Assembly: GCA_910579935.1 (NCBI GenBank)
Contig: CAJTVQ010000069.1
Location: 1-15,067 of the forward strand
Source: an uncultured Lachnospiraceae bacterium
GTDB lineage: Bacteria; Bacillota; Clostridia; Lachnospirales; Lachnospiraceae
Direction of reading: 5' to 3'
DNA length: 15,067 bases
Shown here: piece after piece, positions 8,036 through 15,067 of the stretch
Layout of the letters: the number at the start of each line of letters is the position of its first letter
Numbering within the stretch: the stretch's first letter is position 1
Notes under the pieces: model-generated
Database searches by the model: none
Told to the model about the DNA's origin: nothing
The model's input: only the letters and a program-made list of their open reading frames with translations
Program-made: the position numbers and the translations under genes

Positions 8036-8063
8036 ATTGAAAAGAGACTGTGATAGAAACACC

Positions 8064-8103
8064 AATGCTTGTCTATAGCTTCAACAGCATAAAGACAAGC
8101 ATT
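8064..8103. terminator. Long stem-loop between convergent genes
   Basis: AATGCTTGTCT at 8064-8074 is the perfect reverse complement of AGACAAGCATT at 8093-8103 (11 bp). Inside the 18-base loop, GCT (8078-8080) and AGC (8086-8088) can form a small inner stem. It lies between the rightward fossil and the stop of the leftward glycosyltransferase, where a bidirectional terminator is expected. Neither strand has a proper T-run right after the stem, so intrinsic termination is not assured; an RNA-stabilising 3' hairpin is an alternative. Confidence 0.45.
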
Positions 8104-8142
8104 ATTGCGTTATAACATTCTATTACCTGAAACAATACTATT

Positions 8143-9105
8143 CTATGGCTCCTTATCAAAATCGCTGATTTTATAATCCAACTCACGAACCTTTTGCTGT
8201 ATTTCCTGTAAAATCTTCCGATTCGCTGCCATGACATCGGCCAGTAATCCAACCACCCAAACCATAACACTGATTAAAATCAACATACTGCATAAAATCA
8301 AGGATTGCACATTCCCATTTCCACTTCCGTTTAAAAAGAATACTAAAAAACGGATGCCCAGTAACACTCCAAAAATAAGCGGTATACAGCCCAACACAAA
8401 GAAAAACCGCATAGGCTTATACATAAGATACGCTCTGACAATCGTCAGCATGGACTTTTTCACATACCCAAACATACTACTGAACAATCTAGAGGGCCGA
8501 AGTTCCTCATTTGTCCTAATCGGAACTGACATAATGGGGATTTTCGTCCTGCCCGCCTGCACAATCTGCTCTAGAGTATATGTATATTCATTTACAACGT
8601 TCATCTGCAAAGCTGCTTCTCTGCTGTAAGCCCGAAAACCACTGGGAGCATCCGGAATATCCGTACTGGATGCCTTACGCACCACCCAGCTCCCAAGATG
8701 CTGGAGTTTCTTTTTTAGCCAGGAAAAATGTTCTGTTTGATCAATCGGTCTTTCTCCTATGACAATATCCGCCTTCCCCTCCAATATGGGCCGGACAAGT
8801 TTTTCAATATCATCTCCCCTGTACTGATTGTCGGCATCCGTATTCACGATAATATCTGCACCATTCCGTAAGCAGGCATCCAAACCGGCCATAAAACCTT
8901 TTGCCAGCCCTCTGTTTTGCTTAAAATTTACTACATAATTAACTCCCCAGTTTCGGGCTACCTCCACAGTATTATCTTTACTTCCGTCATTAATAATTAA
9001 ATACTCTATTACATCAATCCCATCAATATGTTTGGGAAGGGCATCCAAAGCAATATGTAATGTTTCTGCCTCATTATAACAGGGAATTTGAATAATTAAC
9101 TTCAT
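8143..9105 (-). CDS. Family 2 glycosyltransferase, polyprenyl-phosphate sugar synthase-like, membrane-anchored
   Basis: A 320-residue protein. Residues 1-200 form a GT-A family 2 domain: QIPCYNEA (6-13), NDGSKD (39-44), NRGLAKG (64-70), and the metal-binding DxD in NTDADNQ, D90 and D92. This is the arrangement of dolichyl/undecaprenyl-phosphate mannose or glucose synthases, which charge the lipid carrier on the cytoplasmic face. Two membrane helices follow at about 233-257 and 266-290, then a short charged, coiled-coil-like tail. Such an enzyme could supply the lipid-linked donor used by GT-C proteins like the one ending at 7267, although it is on the opposite strand with its own promoter. 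The start is supported by GAGG at 9114-9117 (minus strand), 8 bases from the ATG. The stop TAG is 8143-8145. Confidence 0.88.
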   Translation of the reverse strand: MKLIIQIPCYNEAETLHIALDALPKHIDGIDVIEYLIINDGSKDNTVEVARNWGVNYVVNFKQNRGLAKGFMAGLDACLRNGADIIVNTDADNQYRGDDIEKLVRPILEGKADIVIGERPIDQTEHFSWLKKKLQHLGSWVVRKASSTDIPDAPSGFRAYSREAALQMNVVNEYTYTLEQIVQAGRTKIPIMSVPIRTNEELRPSRLFSSMFGYVKKSMLTIVRAYLMYKPMRFFFVLGCIPLIFGVLLGIRFLVFFLNGSGNGNVQSLILCSMLILISVMVWVVGLLADVMAANRKILQEIQQKVRELDYKISDFDKEP

Positions 9106-9145
9106 TCTTTTTTCCTCTTTCCTTTTCTCTTCTATTGCTCTTTAT

Positions 9146-9173
9146 AGTATAACATATTTTTAATGTTGTTCAA
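9146..9173 (-). promoter_or_regulatory. Predicted sigma-A promoter of the glycosyltransferase gene
   Basis: Read on the minus strand, TTGAAC at 9173-9168 serves as -35 and TATACT at 9151-9146 as -10, with a 16-base spacer. The -10 is preceded by TGT, giving an extended TGnTATACT element. The expected start is about 30-35 bases before the ATG at 9105, leaving room for the GAGG ribosome site. Confidence 0.6.
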
Positions 9174-9245
9174 TACAATAAATTTTCCATAATACCAACA
9201 GTTCAAAAGCCTTTTTCGAAAGTTCCTTCCCCTTTTACGATAGCA

Positions 9246-9315
9246 ACTCTTGGGAAAATTATAACTCAACTGAATTTAATTTCCCCAAGATTCCAAGAGT
9301 ATGCTACAATACTCT
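9246..9315. other. Cluster of overlapping inverted repeats after the protease gene
   Basis: Three pairings overlap here. Hairpin A: TCTTGGGAAAATTA (9248-9261) with TAATTTCCCCAAGA (9277-9290), 13 of 14 pairs, 15-base loop. Hairpin B: AGAGTAT (9296-9302) with ATACTCT (9309-9315), perfect, 6-base loop. Alternative pairing C: ACTCTTGG (9246-9253) with CCAAGAGT (9293-9300), perfect, which uses the left arms of A and B and so excludes both. The cluster starts 8 bases past the protease stop codon (reading leftward) and ends about 70 bases before the glycosyltransferase -35. A terminator or 3' processing signal is likely, though no T-run follows either hairpin. Confidence 0.45.
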
Positions 9316-9322
9316 CAATTAC

Positions 9323-12300
9323 TTATTCCAAACCATAACTCTTCATAATATTGCTAAATTCCTCAGACTTTGAAAAGCCTTCCAAAACTTTTTCCCTGCT
9401 GGTTCCCTTCGCAAGTCTGCTTACCCAATCATCCAATCCTGCCTGGTCATACTCTCTGTCCATAAACGTTCGATATAAAACCTTAACATATTCTGTATCA
9501 TTTAGGTTCTTATTCACAAATTCCTGAGAACGGAAAAAACTTTTTGCCGTACTCTCTGGGGTTTCTCTTCCATTAAGAATCCTTCCGGTCCAATCTTCTA
9601 TTCCGGCTTCTTCACCCGGACGTCCCAATGCCTTTACATACAACCGGTTTACAAACATCGTAAGTCCCGCGTTCTGATCTCTGTTAGCAGACAGTTCCAT
9701 CGCTCCTCTTTCAATCCCATAGGAATCACAAAGTTTCTGAAATTCCTCTGAATTAACAAAGCCTTTCAGCACAAACTCACGGCTGACTCCATTCGACAAC
9801 AGATTCATCCAATAATCCTTACCCGAAGCATCTGCACTACGATTAAAGAAAGTCTTGTATAATATTTCTAAATAAACACTGTTTCCAACATTTCTATTTG
9901 TAAATTCCTGACTCCCAATAAACCCTTGCGCAATTACAGCTCCATCCACTTCCTTAGACAGCAGTCGATTACTCCAATCATTTAATCCATCCCTTTCCGG
10001 ATCGCGGTTTAATACATTGGTATACATTCTTGTAACAAAGCTTCTTACCTGATTACTCTGCGTAGAAGGCACGGTTACGCTCATGGTACCCTCTACCGAT
10101 TTATCTCCGTTAGCTACCGCTTTAATGACGGCTCTTCCTATCCCCATCGCCGTCACTTTGCCGCTTCCATCCACTTTAGCCACTGATAAATCCGAAGAAC
10201 TCCATGTTACGGTTTTATCCGGCGCAGAAGAAGGATCTATCGTCGCAAAAAACTGATAAGTATTTCCAACCACGGAAAGTGTTGAATTGCCCGATACTTT
10301 TACACTGTTATAACCATCCGTTACTGTCAGATTATATTCTGCCTTGTATTGCCCGTTTGCAACAGAAGCAGTTATCACTACCTTGCCCGTTTGCTTTCCT
10401 GTTACCAAACCGTTTGCATCAACTGTCGCAACCGACTTATCTGAACTCGACCAGGAAATCATCTTATTGGTGGCATTGGATGGCTTTACTTCCGCCGTTA
10501 ACTGTTTTGTTCCCCCACAGTTTACGGTCCCGGATTTTTCCTTCATGGTAATCCCTGTTACTGCAATACCGTCACTTGTTTTATTCACATTACTGGTAAA
10601 TGCCTTTACTCTGATATTTCTTCCAAAATAATCACCTGTATCCACCCAGCTGCCGGAACCGGAAGTTCTGAAGAAACTTTGTCCGGAAGCTGCTGAAGCG
10701 CTTGAATAAGAACCTGCATAAGCGCCGGTACTCTCCATCATCACCTTGATATTACCGCCTGATTTTGAAAGAGAAATCACAACAGCAAAACGATCACCGT
10801 CCGAGAGTTCAACTGCCTGGTTCAGAGGAACTGTATAATACCCTTCATATGCCGCCTGACCAGTTTGCGGCGTAGATAACATTGCAGTCCCGCTCGCTGG
10901 ATCACTCGCATTTGACGGATTTTTGTATATCTGTATTGAATAATTACAGTTAGCCGCTCCTGACATAAAGCTAACTGCCTTCAAACTTTCTTTCTTTCCA
11001 ACGTTTGCATGAGCAGTAAAAACATTTGCCATCTGCAGACTATTTCCTACGACTGTATAAGAATCTGCGGTGCTTCCGTCATACTGATAATTATTATCAT
11101 ACAATCCGCTTTTCTGCATCTCAAATACAAAAAACGAATCGTTAATAGTTGCATCTTCATAAGACAGCCAAAAATATCCCGCGTTCATAACCCCGGTTCC
11201 CCAGCTGTTTTTCACAAGCCATGCCCCATTACCGTTCGGCTTTGTAACAAAATTTTTTCTGCTGTAATTATCATCCCATCCCACAACAGAAACAGCATGA
11301 TTAACCTGATAGGCCACATCGCAATATTCCGCTGCAGTATCCACATTATAATACTGCTTATCATTCTCTAGTGCACAATACATAATGCCTACGGCGCCAT
11401 AATCCATAATAGCCTGCTTTACAAGAGAAACGTCATTTTTATTGATTCCGTAAACATTTTTCAAAATTGCGGAATTATTACCATAGGCACTGGCCTTGGT
11501 AGCCGGCAAAGCCGTACTTGCACTGCTGTAAGGTGCATTTGATTCATTAACTGTACCGATCCACATAGACAGTACCCGGGCCGCACGCGAATAATTTCCT
11601 CCGTTATTCAGAAGTGCAGACATGGAGCCGCTAAAAGTATTTGAATCATCTTCAGTCCCTCCCAAAGGATCTGTCACCGTATTATATGCATAATATGCCA
11701 AATGACGCTCTGATAAATCCACCGAATTTGCTGATGCCAATCCCTGCTTGATCAGAGAAGCTTCTGCAGAACTCATTGTGGAAAATGACCAGCATGTACC
11801 ATATGGAATCTGATTCTTTACACTTGTAATACATCCTGCAGTTCTCGAATCATATGAAGATGCTAAAGTTCCCGCTCTTGCTAACGGCTCACTGGCGTCA
11901 AGGACGCTTTCAACTGCTTCATCAGCCTCCAAAGGCACCAATTTGGACACATACTCACTAAGCAGCCTCCTCTGTTCTTCCCTTTCTTCATCGGTCATCG
12001 GTCTGCCCAAAATATAATCCAGTTCTTCTTCCACCACCATATTTCCTGCAATTTCTTCGATCAGAGATTCTGCAAGTTTCCCATTCAGCTCTTCTTCCAG
12101 TATTATTTCTTCTTCCAGTATTATTTCTTCTTCGACTTCTATTTCTTCTTCGATTTCTATTTCTTCTTTACCGTCATCATCACCGGGCAGTTCTTCTTCC
12201 AATCCGCCATCCGGCTGTTCCTCTTCCGGTTCACTATCCGGCTGTTCCTCTCCCGGTTCACTATCCGGCTGTTCCCCTCCCGGTTCACTATCCGGCTGCT

Positions 12301-12508
12301 CTTCTTCCAATCCGCCATCCGGCGGCTCCTGCTGGTCATCCGGAATTTCTTCCACTTCTGCCGGATTCTTTTGTTCTTCATTTGTTTCTTCAATTATACC
12401 AGGATTAATTTCTGCCGCATGCGCTGGCTGAATACCGGTACTTGTCATTAACATTGCCATGACTAAAACAGCGACGATGCTATTTTTGGTGCCTCTGATT
12501 TTTTTCAT
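9323..12508 (-). CDS. Secreted papain-family (C1) cysteine protease with lectin-like, Big2 and DUF4214 domains
   Basis: A 1061-residue exported protein. The signal peptide spans about 1-31 (basic start, hydrophobic core, AHA-A cleavage region). Residues 33-165 are a very acidic spacer with 9-residue repeats. A propeptide-like segment (about 140-215) leads into a C1 peptidase domain (about 217-462) with Q233 (oxyanion hole), C239 in GTCWSFS, H404 in NHAVSVVGW and N434 in KNSWG, all intact. A beta-sandwich like the lectin-like domain of clostridial C1 proteases spans about 463-640, then two Big2-type Ig domains (about 648-728 and 734-813) and four DUF4214 units (about 819-1060). The order protease, lectin-like domain, surface-binding repeats parallels Cwp84 of C. 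difficile, which matures the S-layer precursor; the target here is unknown. The start has GAGGGAG at 12519-12525, spaced 10 bases, and follows the upstream hydrolase stop by only 26 bases, so they are cotranscribed. Confidence 0.9.
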   Translation of the reverse strand: MKKIRGTKNSIVAVLVMAMLMTSTGIQPAHAAEINPGIIEETNEEQKNPAEVEEIPDDQQEPPDGGLEEEQPDSEPGGEQPDSEPGEEQPDSEPEEEQPDGGLEEELPGDDDGKEEIEIEEEIEVEEEIILEEEIILEEELNGKLAESLIEEIAGNMVVEEELDYILGRPMTDEEREEQRRLLSEYVSKLVPLEADEAVESVLDASEPLARAGTLASSYDSRTAGCITSVKNQIPYGTCWSFSTMSSAEASLIKQGLASANSVDLSERHLAYYAYNTVTDPLGGTEDDSNTFSGSMSALLNNGGNYSRAARVLSMWIGTVNESNAPYSSASTALPATKASAYGNNSAILKNVYGINKNDVSLVKQAIMDYGAVGIMYCALENDKQYYNVDTAAEYCDVAYQVNHAVSVVGWDDNYSRKNFVTKPNGNGAWLVKNSWGTGVMNAGYFWLSYEDATINDSFFVFEMQKSGLYDNNYQYDGSTADSYTVVGNSLQMANVFTAHANVGKKESLKAVSFMSGAANCNYSIQIYKNPSNASDPASGTAMLSTPQTGQAAYEGYYTVPLNQAVELSDGDRFAVVISLSKSGGNIKVMMESTGAYAGSYSSASAASGQSFFRTSGSGSWVDTGDYFGRNIRVKAFTSNVNKTSDGIAVTGITMKEKSGTVNCGGTKQLTAEVKPSNATNKMISWSSSDKSVATVDANGLVTGKQTGKVVITASVANGQYKAEYNLTVTDGYNSVKVSGNSTLSVVGNTYQFFATIDPSSAPDKTVTWSSSDLSVAKVDGSGKVTAMGIGRAVIKAVANGDKSVEGTMSVTVPSTQSNQVRSFVTRMYTNVLNRDPERDGLNDWSNRLLSKEVDGAVIAQGFIGSQEFTNRNVGNSVYLEILYKTFFNRSADASGKDYWMNLLSNGVSREFVLKGFVNSEEFQKLCDSYGIERGAMELSANRDQNAGLTMFVNRLYVKALGRPGEEAGIEDWTGRILNGRETPESTAKSFFRSQEFVNKNLNDTEYVKVLYRTFMDREYDQAGLDDWVSRLAKGTSREKVLEGFSKSEEFSNIMKSYGLE
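9329..10054 (-). repeat. Four DUF4214 units at the protease C-terminus
   Basis: Residues about 819-1060 consist of two pairs of roughly 50-residue units at about 825-871, 878-926, 951-999 and 1007-1055. Each follows the pattern L-Y-x-x-x-L/F-x-R-x-x-D-x-x-G-x-x-x-W, then a glycine-turn segment, then G-F-x-x-S-x-E-F. A linker rich in polar residues (about 930-947) separates the pairs. DUF4214 is known from bacterial extracellular proteins; its ligand is not established to my knowledge. Confidence 0.85.
12191..12325 (-). repeat. Five 27-base tandem repeats in the protease acidic spacer
   Basis: Residues 62-106 are five 9-residue units with a mosaic order: PPDGGLEEE, QPDSEPGGE, QPDSEPGEE, QPDSEPEEE, QPDGGLEEE. 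The two outer units share the GGLEEE ending and the three inner ones share QPDSEP. They are followed by a Glu/Ile run with EEEIIL repeated. The DNA repeats are also close, so slippage could change their number. They probably form a flexible, negatively charged spacer between the signal peptide and the enzyme. Confidence 0.85.
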
Positions 12509-12534
12509 TATGATATCGCTCCCTCACATAAATT

Positions 12535-14934
12535 CTATAATCCAAATGATTCTATTATTTCAGCAAATTCCTTAGAACCCGAAAATCCTTTTAAGACCTC
12601 CTCTCTGGACGTTTTATTTTGAAGCCTTCCTACCCAGTCTTCCAATCCCGCCTGATCATACTCTCTGTCCATAAATACACGATATAGCACTTTGACAAAC
12701 TCTTCATCAGACAAGTTCTTATTCAACATCTCTCTTGAAAAAATGAAACCTCTTGCAACAGATTCCGGTGTTTCGGTCTTATTAAGCAAACGGCTGCACC
12801 AGTCTTCCAAACCACCCCAGTCAAAATTTCTGTCCAATGCTTTCGTATACATCCTGGATACAAACATTGTCAAATTCGGATTCTGCGCATTCGCCACCAC
12901 ATCATTGATGCTTCCCCTCACTATTCCATATCTGCTGCATATATTACCAAATTCCTGTGATTCCGCAAAGCCTTTAAACACACCTGCCCTCGTTACTCCC
13001 GCATTCAATGCCTTGATCCAGTATTCTTTTCCGTCTCTATCCGACTGCCTGTCCATGAATGTCTGATATAGAACTTCCACATATTGACTGTCACTCAGGT
13101 TCTTATTCATGAATTCGTTCCCGAAAATAAATCCTCTTGCAACTTCTGCACCGGTTTTCTCCCCCTTTGCCAGCAGAGCAGACCAATATTTCAATCCTTC
13201 TGGTTCGGCACTTCTTCCAAGTGCTTTTGTATAAAGCCTTTCTACAAATGCTTCGATTTGCTCCATATCCGCTACCGAATTCCCCTGACCGGTAGCCGGG
13301 TCTGGCGATACGGCAGAAGGCATATTATGATATACGGGAATTTTAAATACAAAACAATTATCCAAGGCTCCCGCATTCATATACGCTTTCGCTATATTCC
13401 CGGCTTCACTGACCGGCGCTGACACATTCTGCATATACTGATGCCAATATAACCCGTTATAACTGTCATCCACATCGAATTTCTGCAGATACAGCGTATC
13501 CTGCCCTTTTAAAATATAATTTTTTGAAAGAACCTCAGCTCCTCCGCGAAGTGATTCCATCCTGCTGTTCCACCCCAGGGATTTTGCTTTTTCCAAACCG
13601 TTTTTATAAATTTCCTCATTCGTTTTTCCCGATGCGCCTATATTATAGTAATTATAATAACCTTCATATCCCGGATAATTGCCGGAAATCAAAGGTGAGG
13701 TTCCGCCCTTCCCCTGTTCCTGATATACCCTGCAGGCAAGATGGAACGGACTGACTCCCATTTCGCTTCCTATCTGCCAAAATGCCGATGCATATTTTGT
13801 TGATGTTTCGGGTACATTCCCTGCCATAAACGAATTGTTTAATATCATCTGTACTGCGGAGGGCGTATGGTAAGAAGAATTATAGGTCAGCTGCTCAAAC
13901 TGGAAAATTCTATTTTCGGTCATTGCATTTCTTGGATCCAGAAAATATTTCACAATGCCTTCCGATGCCTGACTCCAGCTATTATCATACCGTCCATTCT
14001 TCCATGCCTCTGGAGAAGAAGATTCCACAAGATTTCTTCCATCCACCATTTCATTTTCCACAACCGTATTCCAATCCAAGTTCGTATTCATTTTAACAAA
14101 TATCCAATTTGGATGGGAATTTCTAAGATAACTGAGAAAATTCTGATAAGAATCCGGAAACTGTCTGATATCCTCATCCGAAATTGCTTTTGCCAGCATT
14201 TCGCAATCCTCCGATATGAGCTGGCATATTTCAGTCAGGTATTCTTTTTCCCACTTCAGAAAATCTTCATCCGAATAGGCAAGATTCTCTGCCAGCATAT
14301 ACCCGGTAACTTCCGCATCATTTTTCCCCGTATCAACCAGATACCATATATGCCCGTCCGCTGCTTCCACATCCCGAATGAACACTTGATGTCCACTGGG
14401 TACCGTTGTTATAATTGCAGCTTCCATATCCGGCTCTGCATATACATCCACCTGATCGGACAAATATGCCAAAGCTGCCACTGTTTTCCTGCCCAGTAAA
14501 TCCCGCAGTGCTTCTTTCGCACTTTCCAGCAGTAATTGCACTTCTTCTATATCCATAGCCAGAATCTCATCTTCTTCGATTATCAATTTCTCTTCCGTTA
14601 CAATTTCTTCCAGTATCTTATCTTCTCCGGACTCTTCCTCCATTACTATATTGGAATCCCCATGTTCGCCCGTGACTTCCTCCCTATATTCCGGTTCTTC
14701 TATCCTGTCAATCACTTCTGTTTCCGTTCCGGTTTCTGTTTCCGTCCCCGTTTCAGTCTCAATTTCTATTTCCACCCCGCTTTCTGTTTCAACTTTATTT
14801 TCAGTTTCAGTTTCGGTTTCGGTCAGCAGTGATTGCTCCCCGATTGGCATATTGGCTTCTGCCGCATCTACATGGATGCTTCCTGTCAATAAAGCAACTG
14901 CCAATAACGTTGTTATGGTTTTCTTCATTCTCAT
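12535..14934 (-). CDS. Secreted endo-beta-N-acetylglucosaminidase-type wall hydrolase with SH3 and DUF4214 domains
   Basis: A 799-residue exported protein. The signal peptide spans about 1-25 (cleavage near VDAAEA). Residues 38-130 are an acidic Glu/Thr low-complexity spacer. A bacterial SH3-like domain (about 160-220; VDVYAEPDMEAAIITTVPSG) is followed by a glucosaminidase-type catalytic region (about 260-525). Diagnostic signs are HPNWIFVKMNTNLDWNTVV (274-292), the block ACRVYQEQGKGGTSPLISG (400-418) in which E406 is the likely catalytic acid, and GNYPGYEGYYNYYNIGA (418-434), a motif typical of clostridial members. It should cut peptidoglycan sugar chains outside the cell. Four DUF4214 units close the protein (about 556-798). 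AAGGA on the minus strand lies 5 bases before the first ATG (14934); a second in-frame ATG at 14928 is possible. It is the first gene of a two-gene unit with the protease. Confidence 0.87.
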   Translation of the reverse strand: MRMKKTITTLLAVALLTGSIHVDAAEANMPIGEQSLLTETETETENKVETESGVEIEIETETGTETETGTETEVIDRIEEPEYREEVTGEHGDSNIVMEEESGEDKILEEIVTEEKLIIEEDEILAMDIEEVQLLLESAKEALRDLLGRKTVAALAYLSDQVDVYAEPDMEAAIITTVPSGHQVFIRDVEAADGHIWYLVDTGKNDAEVTGYMLAENLAYSDEDFLKWEKEYLTEICQLISEDCEMLAKAISDEDIRQFPDSYQNFLSYLRNSHPNWIFVKMNTNLDWNTVVENEMVDGRNLVESSSPEAWKNGRYDNSWSQASEGIVKYFLDPRNAMTENRIFQFEQLTYNSSYHTPSAVQMILNNSFMAGNVPETSTKYASAFWQIGSEMGVSPFHLACRVYQEQGKGGTSPLISGNYPGYEGYYNYYNIGASGKTNEEIYKNGLEKAKSLGWNSRMESLRGGAEVLSKNYILKGQDTLYLQKFDVDDSYNGLYWHQYMQNVSAPVSEAGNIAKAYMNAGALDNCFVFKIPVYHNMPSAVSPDPATGQGNSVADMEQIEAFVERLYTKALGRSAEPEGLKYWSALLAKGEKTGAEVARGFIFGNEFMNKNLSDSQYVEVLYQTFMDRQSDRDGKEYWIKALNAGVTRAGVFKGFAESQEFGNICSRYGIVRGSINDVVANAQNPNLTMFVSRMYTKALDRNFDWGGLEDWCSRLLNKTETPESVARGFIFSREMLNKNLSDEEFVKVLYRVFMDREYDQAGLEDWVGRLQNKTSREEVLKGFSGSKEFAEIIESFGL
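12541..13269 (-). repeat. Four DUF4214 units at the hydrolase C-terminus
   Basis: Residues about 556-798 hold four units (about 564-610, 618-664, 691-739 and 747-793) of the same pattern and pairing as in the protease. The last units of the two proteins are nearly the same, sharing MDREYDQAGL, DWV, TSRE and GF-x-x-S-x-EF. This points to duplication or conversion of the module between neighbours. Confidence 0.85.
14716..14823 (-). repeat. Glu/Thr low-complexity repeat in the hydrolase spacer
   Basis: Residues 38-73 are mostly alternating Glu with Thr, Ile or Val, coded by short repeats of the type GAAAC(T/A/G)GAA. It follows the signal peptide directly. It is likely a flexible acidic spacer; the threonines could be glycosylated, which is only a guess. 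The repetitive DNA also creates a meaningless Ser/Val-rich frame on the other strand. Confidence 0.8.
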
Positions 14935-14994
14935 CCTGTTCCTTTTTCATTTTCCAATTGTTTATTTTATCCTCTCCGGTTAAAGCTGCATCAT

Positions 14995-15023
14995 ATTATA
15001 GATATAGGGAATGAATCAACTAC
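14995..15023 (-). promoter_or_regulatory. Predicted promoter of the hydrolase-protease unit
   Basis: On the minus strand a perfect TATAAT (15000-14995) lies about 60 bases before the ATG at 14934. At 17 bases upstream the hexamer is GTAGTT (15023-15018), a poor -35, which suggests an activator or a different sigma factor may be involved. The leader of about 55 bases contains the AAGGA ribosome site. Confidence 0.5.
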
Positions 15024-15067
15024 CCCGGTGCAAGCACTCAAGCACTGTGCTCGGCTCCTACGTCGCC
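15024..15067. other. GC-richer block with short tandem and inverted repeats upstream of the promoter
   Basis: CAAGCACT occurs twice head to tail (15031-15038 and 15039-15046). The second copy overlaps AGCAC-T-GTGCT (15041-15051), an inverted repeat with a single central base. The base composition rises sharply compared with the AT-rich promoter next to it. It could be an operator, part of a dispersed repeat, or the end of an upstream gene; the window edge prevents a decision. Confidence 0.3.

Noticed and set aside
8073..8762. Short frames on both strands overlapping the glycosyltransferase
   Set aside because: They lie within or across the clearly recognisable family 2 glycosyltransferase gene in other frames.
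10204..11371. Three plus-strand frames opposite the protease
   Set aside because: They overlap the conserved peptidase and Big2 domains on the minus strand and show no features of their own.
12191..12325. Evenly spaced repeats as a CRISPR array
   Set aside because: The repeats are contiguous without spacers and encode an in-frame acidic peptide inside a secreted protein.
12157..12393. Second minus-strand frame with repeated SRIVNRE-like units
   Set aside because: It is the 27-base protease repeat read in another frame. The protease frame continues into intact catalytic domains.
13867..14499. Long plus-strand frame of 210 codons opposite the hydrolase
   Set aside because: Composition is that of a complement of a coding strand (many Ile, His, Phe, Cys), with no domain signs and a real enzyme on the other strand.
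14651..14983. Plus-strand frame rich in Ser and Val opposite the hydrolase N-terminus
   Set aside because: It is the complement of the Glu/Thr repeat; the repeat keeps several frames open. No ribosome site, and the opposite strand has a signal peptide and a real promoter.

Overview
The window looks like a chromosomal segment from an AT-rich Gram-positive anaerobe of the Clostridia, most likely Lachnospiraceae-like. This is inferred from purine-rich Shine-Dalgarno sites, AT-rich codon use, and secreted proteins that combine papain-type peptidase, Big2 and DUF4214 modules. No rRNA, tRNA or CRISPR array is visible. The theme is the cell surface: a rightward operon for making and exporting a surface polysaccharide (about 57-7267), a scarred stretch (about 7270-8000), and a leftward block of surface genes (8143-14934).

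Left operon (+ strand): an extended SDR sugar epimerase/dehydratase, a radical SAM/SPASM-like protein, a polysaccharide pyruvyl transferase-family protein, a Wzx-type flippase, and a large GT-C-like multispanning membrane protein with a C-terminal beta-rich domain. Gaps are 36, 16, 17 and 59 bases with no promoter or terminator seen inside, so one transcript starting upstream of the window is likely. The set would make a nucleotide sugar, modify sugars (pyruvyl and/or radical chemistry), flip a lipid-linked unit and add a residue outside the membrane.

Scar (7268-8000): a GC-richer island of about 180 bases, with a leftward open frame, abuts a chimeric frame. That frame reads as the end of a pyruvyl transferase, then the start of a flippase, then a third tail. 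The first two pieces are in the same order as the intact genes just upstream. I read it as the collapsed remains of a second, divergent copy of the export module, and it is the most unusual thing in the window.

Right block (- strand): a membrane-anchored family 2 glycosyltransferase with its own predicted promoter, and a two-gene unit transcribed leftward from about 15000. The first gene encodes a secreted SH3/endo-beta-N-acetylglucosaminidase-type hydrolase. The second encodes a secreted papain-like protease with lectin-like and Big2 domains. The two share one plan: signal peptide, acidic low-complexity spacer, catalytic region, and a C-terminal block of four DUF4214 units. This suggests a common surface-docking module, possibly on the glycan made next door; that link is inference. 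Several stem-loops lie in the gaps at 8005-8103 and 9246-9315.
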